From Bacteroidales bacterium (GTDB lineage Bacteria > Bacteroidota > Bacteroidia > Bacteroidales > UBA1402): 10,926 bases of DNA. Each line of letters opens with the position of its first letter. Positions within the stretch are counted from its first letter, which is position 1. The notes under the pieces are model-generated. The model saw only the letters and a program-made list of their open reading frames with translations, searched no databases and was not told the origin of the DNA. Shown here in pieces: positions 1-6,119 of the stretch. The position numbers and the translations under genes were made by a program. The DNA is taken from NCBI GenBank assembly GCA_003506275.1, contig DOBD01000191.1, positions 13,763 through 24,688 on the forward strand. Direction: 5' to 3'.

Positions 1-2264
1 ACGCGATTGAACAGGTTTTTGCGTACATCAAGTTCCAGTCCGGCAACCATGGCCGAAGGACTGATGTTCTTGTACGTGAGCAAGCCAGCTGAGTTCCCTT
101 CGTTGACGCGGCCAATGGGGTTTGACAGGTGTTTGAAAAAACCGTTCAACGTGACCACTTCCGCAGGACTCAGGTAATGGTCCCATTTCAGGTCGGCCTG
201 GTAATTCTCTGAGGGTTTGAGCGCGGTATTGCCTTGGCTGACAAAACCAATGTTGACGTATTGATAGGGGGAGATTTCTTTTGACTGCGGCAAGGTGTAT
301 GTTTTGCTGAGCCCCAACCGGAGCGTGTTTTTCTCGTCCATATCGAATTTCAGATTGACACTGGGCAAGAGAAAGAATTCGTTGATGCGTTGGCTGCCCG
401 GACTGGCGCTTTGAATGCGATGATCGATTGTCAGGTCGACGTATTCGGCGCGCAGACCAATGTTGGTGGCCAACTTGGGATGTACGTAATAGTTGACGTC
501 CACAAAACCGGCGTTTATGTATTTGGCGACGTTGTATTCGTTTGGGTCACCGAGTACCATGGTATACAAGCCCTTGTTGAAATTTGACTGGTTGTACAAC
601 CCATCCAGGTCCAGGTTGTCCAATGAATAGGCACCGGGGAAAGCGGAGAAGTTGTATTCTATGGCATTGAATTGATCACGGACAAAACGGCTGTCGTAAC
701 CAATGGACACCTTGGATGATCCGCTTCCATCAGGGCTGTCGAGTGCGTACTCAACCGCCGACTTCAGGGTTAAGTCGTTGTTGTTCAGTTCAGAGAAAAA
801 CCGTTTTTGACGGTTGCTTCCCGTAAGGATGTAGTCTTCACCTCTTTTTGATAGGTTGTTTTCCCTGCGATCGGGCTCCAGACCTGAAATGGTGTTGTAG
901 GATACGCCAATGTGAAAAGTTGAGTGGTCGGAGAGCGTCCAGTCTGTCGCCAACTGATGAACGATCAATAGATTATCATTTGTTTGCTGTCTGATCAGAT
1001 ACCCCACATAGCCACTTTCATCCGCATCCTGATAGGCTTCTCCGTTCATCCCGCTGTACTGGCCAATGTATTGATTATTAACGTGCAACGTCATCAGGTT
1101 GTACGTCAGACGGTGTTTTTGGCTGGTGAGCCACTCTACGTTTGCCAAAAGCAGTTGATGGATGGTCTGGCTGTACTTTTCGCCAGTCTGATCCTGGTAA
1201 ATGGTGCCAGCATTGGTGGCATTGCGAACGTCTTCTTTGGTATAGGCGAAGTCCGTTTCGTAAGCTGCAACAATGTAGAACGAAAGGGGACTTTTAGTGG
1301 CTCCCAGTTCATAGCGCTTTCCCCCGGAAAGGGCGTATGATTGATTGACAGGGTAATCTACAACAGAGGGATTCAGGTTGTTCTGAAAAGTAGCGGTGTT
1401 GGCAGCTGGTTTAACGGAGTTGGCAAAACCCAGCACATCAGATCCTGCTTGTTTCAGAAAATCAACGGCTTGTGTCGTCGAGGTATTGAAACCGGTAGTC
1501 AACTCGGCTTCAAAGGCCTTGTCTCCAACCAGGTTTTTCGAGTTGATATTGATCAATGCGCCTCCCACATCGCCAAAGGAGGTTCCGTTAAATACTTTGT
1601 TGACCCCAATGTGTTGAATCATGTCGCTCGAAAAGAAAGAAAGGTCTATGTTCTTGTATTCAGGATCTTCAGAGGGCAGGGGGAAACCATTTAAGGTCGT
1701 TGCGTTGTAACGGTCTCCCAAACCTCTGACAATGACATTCTTCACTCCCTCTTGCTTTGTAATCCCTGAGAGGTTGGCGACAGCGGATGCTGCATCACTG
1801 AATCCTTTCCTCGCCATTTCATTGACGCCTACTGCCTGTGTGGACAACAACGCCATTTTTTGCTCTTTCAATAAGACCGCTTCACTTTGGCGGTTAGCCC
1901 GTCCTATGACCACCACATCACCGAACATGGTATCTGACGGCTTCATGGACACGTCTATCACCGTTGTCTGACCGCTTTCCACCACCACTTCTTTGGTTAT
2001 GGACACGTATGAGATGTACGAAATACGCAGGGAGTACGTGCCTGGTCTTATGTTGTTGATGGTATACTGGCCCTCCATATCGGTGACGGCAGTTTTGGTG
2101 GTTCCTTCCATCAATACGGATGCACCAATCAGGCATTCCTTGGACTGTTCATCGACAACGAGGCCTTTGATTGAGCCTGTCTGGGCAGTGGCGGGTAGGA
2201 AGTTGCTCCATGTAATCAGGATAAACAGCAGGGAGACGAGGGGTAGAGAAGTGAATCGAATCAT
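1..2264 (-). CDS. TonB-dependent outer-membrane receptor with N-terminal CarboxypepD_reg-like domain (C-terminus cut by window edge)
   Basis: An open minus-strand frame runs without a stop from an ATG at 2264-2262 to the left edge, giving 754 complete codons. I translated it by hand. Residues 1-27 are a signal peptide (hydrophobic core, then ATA before Q28). Residues about 30-110 form a carboxypeptidase-regulatory-like beta-sandwich (GSIKGLVVDEQS, then TDMEGQY). A Ton box, DVVVIG, lies at 116-121. The plug domain follows at about 130-245 and includes NVIVRGLGDRYN at 176-187 and GDVGGALINI near 231-240. The rest consists of alternating strands with aromatic girdles typical of a 22-strand barrel. 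Family knowledge: such receptors import a large ligand across the outer membrane using TonB-ExbBD energy. The substrate cannot be read from the sequence, and no SusD-like partner is seen in the window. The gene starts 29 bases after the small CarboxypepD_reg gene, so the two are probably co-transcribed. The last strands lie outside the window. Confidence 0.93.
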   Translation of the reverse strand, partial: MIRFTSLPLVSLLFILITWSNFLPATAQTGSIKGLVVDEQSKECLIGASVLMEGTTKTAVTDMEGQYTINNIRPGTYSLRISYISYVSITKEVVVESGQTTVIDVSMKPSDTMFGDVVVIGRANRQSEAVLLKEQKMALLSTQAVGVNEMARKGFSDAASAVANLSGITKQEGVKNVIVRGLGDRYNATTLNGFPLPSEDPEYKNIDLSFFSSDMIQHIGVNKVFNGTSFGDVGGALININSKNLVGDKAFEAELTTGFNTSTTQAVDFLKQAGSDVLGFANSVKPAANTATFQNNLNPSVVDYPVNQSYALSGGKRYELGATKSPLSFYIVAAYETDFAYTKEDVRNATNAGTIYQDQTGEKYSQTIHQLLLANVEWLTSQKHRLTYNLMTLHVNNQYIGQYSGMNGEAYQDADESGYVGYLIRQQTNDNLLIVHQLATDWTLSDHSTFHIGVSYNTISGLEPDRRENNLSKRGEDYILTGSNRQKRFFSELNNNDLTLKSAVEYALDSPDGSGSSKVSIGYDSRFVRDQFNAIEYNFSAFPGAYSLDNLDLDGLYNQSNFNKGLYTMVLGDPNEYNVAKYINAGFVDVNYYVHPKLATNIGLRAEYVDLTIDHRIQSASPGSQRINEFFLLPSVNLKFDMDEKNTLRLGLSKTYTLPQSKEISPYQYVNIGFVSQGNTALKPSENYQADLKWDHYLSPAEVVTLNGFFKHLSNPIGRVNEGNSAGLLTYKNISPSAMVAGLELDVRKNLFNR

Positions 2265-2293
2265 GTGTGCTACGCTTTCTAATGCGCTGGAAG

Positions 2294-2662
2294 TCAATGA
2301 GGCTTCAGGGTTATCTTCCATTCGCCACTGGGTGCCGTTTTCAAATCAAGTTGTTGGGCTTGGTAGGAAATTAAGGTAACGTTGACGTTGCCTGACTTGC
2401 TTTTTCCAACCGGCAACGAAAACTTGCCTTCCAGATCAGAATAGTACGTTTTTCCATTGTATTGCATGGCTACGCCGGCCAAAGGCTCCGACGTGGTTTC
2501 ATCGGATACAACGCCCTTAAGGTCTGTTGAAGCAACGGCATGGGTGGTTTCAGGTTTCTGGGTCGTTGAGGTCAAGCCAGGATCGGCCTTCAAGTTGCTT
2601 GAAAAAGACAGGGCAAGCGTGAGAAGGCCAAGTTGAAAACAGGTGAGGCGTTTGGTTTGCAT
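2294..2662 (-). CDS. Small secreted protein consisting of one CarboxypepD_reg-like domain
   Basis: This encodes 122 residues from an ATG at 2662-2660. Residues 1-26 look like a Sec signal peptide ending LKA before D27, with no lipobox cysteine. A Ser/Thr/Pro-rich linker (about 27-46) leads into one carboxypeptidase-regulatory-like beta-sandwich at 47-121: LKGVVSDETTSEPLAGVAM, then YSDLEGKFSLPVG and the closing WKITLKP. The protein ends exactly where the domain ends. In this family the fold is normally an N-terminal module of TonB receptors or of peptidases; here it stands alone and is predicted to be periplasmic or exported. It lies 29 bases upstream of a receptor that has its own copy of the domain, so a shared operon and a physical or assembly role with that receptor are plausible, but this is inference. 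The domain assignment is good; the function is unknown. Confidence 0.85.
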   Translation of the reverse strand: MQTKRLTCFQLGLLTLALSFSSNLKADPGLTSTTQKPETTHAVASTDLKGVVSDETTSEPLAGVAMQYNGKTYYSDLEGKFSLPVGKSKSGNVNVTLISYQAQQLDLKTAPSGEWKITLKPH

Positions 2663-2697
2663 AATTATCTATGTATTGAGTGCATTGTTTGATGGTG

Positions 2698-2705
2698 CAA
2701 AAATG
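2698..2705 (-). promoter_or_regulatory. Possible -7 element upstream of the small CarboxypepD_reg gene
   Basis: On the minus strand CATTTTTG matches the Bacteroidetes -7 consensus TAnnTTTG at every fixed base except the first. It is 35 bases before the ATG at 2662. No TTG lies at the usual 19-21 base distance upstream; that position is occupied by inverted repeats instead. A weak call, made from position and motif only. Confidence 0.3.
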
Positions 2706-2712
2706 GTGAAGT

Positions 2713-2743
2713 GACATCGCACGTGTATGTCAGTCAGATGACA
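2713..2743. promoter_or_regulatory. Overlapping inverted repeats, possible operator
   Basis: Two short inverted repeats overlap here: GACAT-N9-ATGTC (2713-2731) and TGTCA-N6-TGACA (2728-2743). A CACGTG palindrome lies inside the first at 2720-2725. They fall where the -33 region of the small protein/receptor operon would be, which would suit a regulator-controlled promoter. The arms are only five bases, so chance is a real alternative. Confidence 0.3.
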
Positions 2744-2799
2744 GTTTATGAACAATTTGACTTCAGAGGCACGGCTGGTCTTACTCCCGCTCTGTGACT

Positions 2800-3783
2800 T
2801 CACTCCTGTTCATCGTCAAATTCTTGCCAACTTTCATCACTGCTTTCGTTGAAGCAGGCGTCAATTGGGGGATCAACCGTTCGTTCACTGGTGGAGGCTC
2901 TTTCTTGTGGTTGTGTGATCATGGTTCTAACCATACCATCAACCAAGCCCCTGGTGGGCACGATAAACTTACTCACTCCGGCAGCTTTGGCCACCTGGAT
3001 GAAAATTTCACAGGCGGGCACGATGACATCGGCCCTGTCGGGAGCCAGATCGAATACGTTCATGCGTCCTTCCACGGATATTTGTCGCAACTTCGTGTGT
3101 AACAATTGCAAGCTGCGCAATGTGAACGCCTTGTCCCTGGTTGTTCTGATCAGTCGAGCGATTTTGTTGATGTTGCCTCCTGTCCCGATGAGGGCTACCG
3201 GGGCATGGCTTGCCTTGATGCGACTGAGGTAATCGATCATGGCTTGACGTTCTGTTTTCATTTCCTTGCCAACCAACTGTCTGACCGTACCCACATTGAA
3301 ACGTCGTGCATCGGCCAGTCGTCCGTTTTCCAATAACACGATTTCCGTTGTTCCCCCTCCAAGATCAACGTAAAGGTAGTTGCGTTGTGGGAGCAATTTT
3401 TCCGTCGCATAACTCTCATAAAGAAACCAGGCTTCTTCATTGACCGATAGTGGTTGAACGGTTAAGCCTGCTTTTTCCTTAATGATAGCTAAAATCTCAT
3501 CACTGTTGGATGCTTCCCTAAGGGCTGATCCAGCAAATGCCATGTACGTTCGTACCTGTTGCACCCGCATGAGGTAGCCAAAAGCCTTCATTACATGGAT
3601 CAACCAACGAACGCTGGACTGACTGATGGTTCCATTGGTAAAACTGTCTTCTCCCAAACGGAGGGGTATCCTGATAAGGACCTCCTTTTTACTGACCGGA
3701 CCCGACGGGCTGTCGCGCACACTGGCGATGAGCAGCCTCACGGCATTTGATCCTATGTCGATAGCGGCAACGTTGTGGTACAT
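2800..3783 (-). CDS. Ppx/GppA phosphatase-family protein (exopolyphosphatase-like)
   Basis: This encodes 327 residues. I place the start at the ATG at 3783-3781 (MYHNVAAIDIGSN), because the longer frame opens only with a TTG at 3807 and the family begins just before the DIGSN motif. It is a sugar-kinase/Hsp70/actin-fold protein: phosphate-1 loop D9-IGSN, catalytic-region glutamates E116/E117 in NEEA, phosphate-2 loop D140-LGGGTTE, and TGGN near 201-204. The C-terminal PDRADVIVPA segment (248-257) and PTRGLVDG near 286-293 are typical of the short (about 300-residue) one-domain members. Family members hydrolyse polyphosphate end-wise or remove a phosphate from pppGpp; which applies cannot be decided here. 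Two oddities: the glycine usually before the EEA motif appears to be Asn, and about 33 acidic/polar residues follow the conserved domain. No ppk gene is seen in the window. The protein is cytoplasmic, with no signal peptide. Confidence 0.9.
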   Translation of the reverse strand: MYHNVAAIDIGSNAVRLLIASVRDSPSGPVSKKEVLIRIPLRLGEDSFTNGTISQSSVRWLIHVMKAFGYLMRVQQVRTYMAFAGSALREASNSDEILAIIKEKAGLTVQPLSVNEEAWFLYESYATEKLLPQRNYLYVDLGGGTTEIVLLENGRLADARRFNVGTVRQLVGKEMKTERQAMIDYLSRIKASHAPVALIGTGGNINKIARLIRTTRDKAFTLRSLQLLHTKLRQISVEGRMNVFDLAPDRADVIVPACEIFIQVAKAAGVSKFIVPTRGLVDGMVRTMITQPQERASTSERTVDPPIDACFNESSDESWQEFDDEQE

Positions 3784-3806
3784 GTGGTTCGTTTCTTTTG
3801 TCCACA

Positions 3807-3819
3807 AAGTACCGTACTT
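3807..3819. promoter_or_regulatory. 13-base palindrome upstream of the Ppx-family gene
   Basis: AAGTAC-C-GTACTT is a perfect inverted repeat with a one-base centre, 24-36 bases before the ATG at 3783. On the minus strand its proximal half runs into TACTTTG, which resembles a -7 element one base short of TAnnTTTG. A TTG lies 15 bases further upstream, closer than the usual 19-21. The palindrome could be an operator overlapping the promoter; no regulator is identified. Confidence 0.35.
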
Positions 3820-3913
3820 GATGTGACAAGCGTATATCGTTGGTGTGACTATTCAGTGAGAAGGTGTCTGGATTTTGGTTTGTGGTTGGTTATCGGCGTG
3901 TCCAGCCTGTTGG

Positions 3914-4096
3914 TCATTCTGTCGGCTCGCTAGACCGCCTGGGGGCCCGTCCGCTCTTCTTCAGGGCCTGATCCAGGAGGTAAGCGATTTGTCCGTTGGT
4001 GCTGCGGAATTCATCGGCCGCCCACTTCTCGACGGCGTCCATCAAGTCAGCATCCACACGGAGCATGAAACTTTTTGTCTTTTGCGTTTTGCCCAT
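3914..4096 (-). CDS. Arc-type ribbon-helix-helix DNA-binding protein
   Basis: This encodes 60 residues from an ATG at 4096-4094. Residues 7-13 (KSFMLRV) form the expected beta-strand. They are followed by helix A (DADLMDAVEKWAADEF), a turn, and helix B (STNGQIAYLLDQALKK), which is the Arc/MetJ-type layout. The C-terminal tail is basic (SGRAPRR). Proteins of this fold dimerise and insert the paired strands into the major groove. The start is only six bases after the stop of the SPFH gene, so the two are almost certainly one transcript. This points to a shared role, either auto-regulation or a membrane-linked regulator; no toxin-like partner is present. The fold is well supported; the target is unknown. 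Confidence 0.85.
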   Translation of the reverse strand: MGKTQKTKSFMLRVDADLMDAVEKWAADEFRSTNGQIAYLLDQALKKSGRAPRRSSEPTE

Positions 4097-4102
4097 GCTT
4101 CG

Positions 4103-5077
4103 TTAATTGTACAACGTACCCGCATTGACAATGGGTTGTGTGGATTCTTCGCCACAGAGCACCACCAGTAGGTTGCTGACCATCGCGGCGCGTTTGTCGT
4201 CGTCAAGCTCGATGATGCCTTCGTCCTTTAATTTATCAAGCGCCAGTTTGACCATACCTACGGCCCCTTCCACGATCTTTTCACGGGCGGCGATGATGGC
4301 ATCGGCTTGTTGACGGCGCAACATGACAGCCGCTATTTCAGGCGCATAGGCCAGGTAATTGATTCTGGCTTCCACCACCTCGATACCGGCAATGGCCAGC
4401 CGATCGCTCAATTGTTTCTCCAACAAGAGGTTGATTTCGTCGCCTCCCCCTCTAAGAGTAAGCACGTCCTTGCCAGCCGCATCGGCCTCATCGTAGGGAT
4501 ATTGGCCGGCTACCTGACGGAGTGCAGCGTCGCTTTGAACCTTGACAAAGTTTTCATAGGCTTTCATTTTCATGGCCAACTGATCGACGACGACGCCAGT
4601 TTGAGCTTTGACCGTCACGTTTTCCGAGGCGTTATCGATGTCAAAAGAGGCCTTGTAGGTATCGTTGATGCGCCAAACAAGAACCTGGCCGATCATAACA
4701 GGATTTCCGGCTTTATCGTTGACCTTAATGGGGGTGGCATCCAGGTTTCTGGCTCTCAATGTCAGTTTTTTCTTGGCGTAAAAAGGATTCACCCAGAAAA
4801 AACCGTTATCCTTGAGGGTCCCGTGGTAACGGCCAAAAAAGACCATGACCCTGGCTTCGTTGGGTTCCACCTGGACAAAACCAAACCAGGCCAGTAAGCT
4901 GAAAAGAAAAAGCAAAAGGGTTCCTAAAATAAGGAGCGTTTTGCCCGTCGATGGTTCAATTGCGTTAATCTGTGTAATGAACAACCAGATCAACCCAGCA
5001 GGCAATAGCAGGTTGAACAACAACATGGGAATACCGGGCAATTTGGTGCCTTTAAATACCACTTCATTTGTTTTCAT
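4103..5077 (-). CDS. SPFH/band-7 (prohibitin/stomatin-like) membrane protein
   Basis: This encodes 324 residues from the ATG at 5077-5075 (MKTNEVVFKG). An in-frame ATG at 5119 would add 14 residues, but they look unlike the family. Two transmembrane segments lie near 17-37 and 46-68. The SPFH core follows from about 68: FVQVEPNEARVMVFFGRY, NGFFWVNPFY, then VLVWRINDTYKASF and VVVDQLA. The helical stalk (SDAALRQVAG, IEVVEARINYLAYAPEIAAVMLRRQQADAIIAAREKIVEGAV) is the characteristic oligomerisation region. The hydrophilic C-terminus ends in a regularly charged segment. Family members form ring or cage assemblies on the inner membrane and often scaffold proteases or transport systems. Here no FtsH, NfeD or protease gene is adjacent; the partner is the ribbon-helix-helix gene directly downstream. 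Function within the cell is therefore unassigned. Confidence 0.92.
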   Translation of the reverse strand: MKTNEVVFKGTKLPGIPMLLFNLLLPAGLIWLFITQINAIEPSTGKTLLILGTLLLFLFSLLAWFGFVQVEPNEARVMVFFGRYHGTLKDNGFFWVNPFYAKKKLTLRARNLDATPIKVNDKAGNPVMIGQVLVWRINDTYKASFDIDNASENVTVKAQTGVVVDQLAMKMKAYENFVKVQSDAALRQVAGQYPYDEADAAGKDVLTLRGGGDEINLLLEKQLSDRLAIAGIEVVEARINYLAYAPEIAAVMLRRQQADAIIAAREKIVEGAVGMVKLALDKLKDEGIIELDDDKRAAMVSNLLVVLCGEESTQPIVNAGTLYN

Positions 5078-5129
5078 TGGTCCATGAATTAGGATTATTA
5101 GATAGAAATATGATATCATTTCAATATCA

Positions 5130-5161
5130 CAAAGATTAGAAAATTGATTTCACATGTCAAA
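5130..5161 (-). promoter_or_regulatory. Bacteroidetes-type promoter for the SPFH/ribbon-helix-helix operon
   Basis: On the minus strand TTTG (5161-5158) is followed after 20 bases by AATCTTTG (5137-5130), which matches TAnnTTTG except for the first base. Transcription would start near 5124, leaving a leader of about 47 bases to the ATG at 5077. A perfect ten-base palindrome, ATGATATCAT (5110-5119), lies just downstream of the expected start site and contains the alternative upstream ATG. Confidence 0.5.
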
Positions 5162-5294
5162 ATGTGTTTTTTTCTCCCTCTTTTCACTTTTTTTAATGGT
5201 ACTCGACACAATATGTGGTCATACAGGCGTTTAATGGAGGAATTGTCACCACACATACCTGATTTACGTCGACTTCAATGAGTTAACCATTCAC

Positions 5295-5324
5295 TTGTTT
5301 TTTTACTTTTTTTTTGTACTTTTA
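5295..5324 (+). promoter_or_regulatory. Bacteroidetes-type promoter for the DUF4369 lipoprotein gene
   Basis: TTG (5295-5297) is followed after 19 bases by TACTTTTA (5317-5324), one base from TAnnTTTG. The spacer is almost pure T. The expected start site is about 10-13 bases before the ATG at 5342, giving a very short leader. The rest of the divergent region (5162-5294) is AT-rich and shows no gene; only a weak TGTGGT/ACCACA inverted repeat (5214-5219 and 5248-5253) was seen. Confidence 0.5.
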
Positions 5325-5341
5325 CCACAAATTAACAATTG

Positions 5342-6013
5342 ATGACCAGATTAACCCGCCTTGTTTGTCTTTTGGGAATGGTCTTACTGGTGGGCGCCTG
5401 CTCATCGGACAAACCTGGTTGTGTGTCGGTTGAGGGTGAAATTCAGCACCTGGGGCGCTCAGCCATCTGTCTTTCCTACTACGTTGGCGAACATGTCCTG
5501 GCATACGACACGCTGTACTCTAACGAATCGGGGTTTTTCCGGTTTGAGGTTACAGGGACTGATGAAATCAATCCCATCACCCTCTATTTCCAGGATTTCA
5601 ACTATTGGACCACCATTTTTGCCAAAGGCGGAGACATCATACGAATAACCGGCGATATTGAACTCGTTGATTTATTGACCATCACAGGAGGGCCAGTCAA
5701 TGACGACCTAACCCGCTTCAAACAGGATATCCATGAGTTATACGTGGAACGTCAGCGAATCATTGACGGCAAATATCAGCAAGGGGGTGAAACCGTGGAA
5801 GTACGCTTGGCTGAGATCAACCTGGCTTTAAAACGTAAAGCCAAAGAATTCATACTGGAACACCCTGCTTCCTTTGCCAGCCTGGTGCTCATACAGGATT
5901 TCTTTTACCAGGATTATGATCCCAATACGGGGGAATTGCTTCATTTGCTCGAAGGTGAGGCAAAAAACAACCACCTGGCCGAACGGTTGGAACAAGGCAT
6001 GGCTGCCTGGTGA
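5342..6013 (+). CDS. DUF4369-domain lipoprotein without a thioredoxin domain
   Basis: This encodes 223 residues. The ATG at 5342 is preferred over an in-frame TTG at 5339. Residues 1-19 are a signal peptide with the lipobox VGA before C20, so it is a predicted lipoprotein. The sequence after C20 (SSDKPG) has no strong acidic surface-export signal. Residues about 27-125 fit the DUF4369 beta-domain (VSVEGEIQH, YDTLYSNESGFFRFEV, IIRITGDIELVDLLTITGGPVNDDL). A charged helical segment follows (about 126-180: FKQDIHELYVERQRII, then FILEHPASFASLVLIQDFF). In many Bacteroidetes proteins this arrangement precedes a TlpA/thioredoxin-like domain with a CxxC motif. Here the protein stops at GMAAW with no such domain, and nothing resembling one follows before the next gene. 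It is either a naturally short family member or a truncated one. Its role is probably in the envelope but is not known. Confidence 0.8.
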   Translation: MTRLTRLVCLLGMVLLVGACSSDKPGCVSVEGEIQHLGRSAICLSYYVGEHVLAYDTLYSNESGFFRFEVTGTDEINPITLYFQDFNYWTTIFAKGGDIIRITGDIELVDLLTITGGPVNDDLTRFKQDIHELYVERQRIIDGKYQQGGETVEVRLAEINLALKRKAKEFILEHPASFASLVLIQDFFYQDYDPNTGELLHLLEGEAKNNHLAERLEQGMAAW

Positions 6014-6033
6014 AAACAGACTGATCCTCCCCT

Positions 6034-6056
6034 CAGAATAAACGTTCGACATTCTG
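6034..6056 (+). terminator. Weak hairpin after the DUF4369 gene
   Basis: CAGAAT (6034-6039) pairs with ATTCTG (6051-6056) across an 11-base loop, 20 bases after the stop codon, and is followed by GATAGATTTT. The stem is short and AT-rich, so this is only a candidate terminator. Confidence 0.3.
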
Positions 6057-6076
6057 GATAGATTTTACCTTTCTTT

Positions 6077-6107
6077 TTTGTTTATTTATTGTTTATATTT
6101 ACCTTTG
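6077..6107 (+). promoter_or_regulatory. Strong Bacteroidetes-type promoter for the yifB-like gene
   Basis: TTTG (6077-6080) is followed after 19 bases by TACCTTTG (6100-6107). Both elements and the spacing match the Bacteroidetes TTTG-N19-TAnnTTTG consensus exactly. Transcription would begin near 6112-6114, leaving fewer than ten bases before the ATG at 6120, so the mRNA would be almost leaderless. Confidence 0.7.
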
Positions 6108-6119
6108 CCCAAAAAGAAG

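Noticed and set aside
984..1694. Plus-strand open frames of 117-118 codons across the receptor region
   Set aside because: They are antisense to a continuous, recognisable TonB-receptor frame and show no family resemblance or promoter.
2663..2799. Rho-independent terminator after the Ppx-family gene (CAGAG/CTCTG arms)
   Set aside because: The stem is only five bases with a loop of about 20 and no following U-run.
3914..4096. Ribbon-helix-helix gene as an antitoxin of a toxin-antitoxin pair
   Set aside because: No toxin-sized gene is next to it; the only coupled gene is the SPFH membrane protein, and the following gene is a Ppx-family enzyme 130 bases away.
4307..4897. Plus-strand open frame of 196 codons
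   Set aside because: It lies wholly antisense to the SPFH coding region, whose motifs are unambiguous; its composition reflects the opposite strand.
5237..5276. Tiny open frame after a GGAGG sequence in the divergent intergenic region
   Set aside because: It has a non-ATG start, about twelve codons, no resemblance to anything, and Shine-Dalgarno sequences are not a useful signal in this genome.
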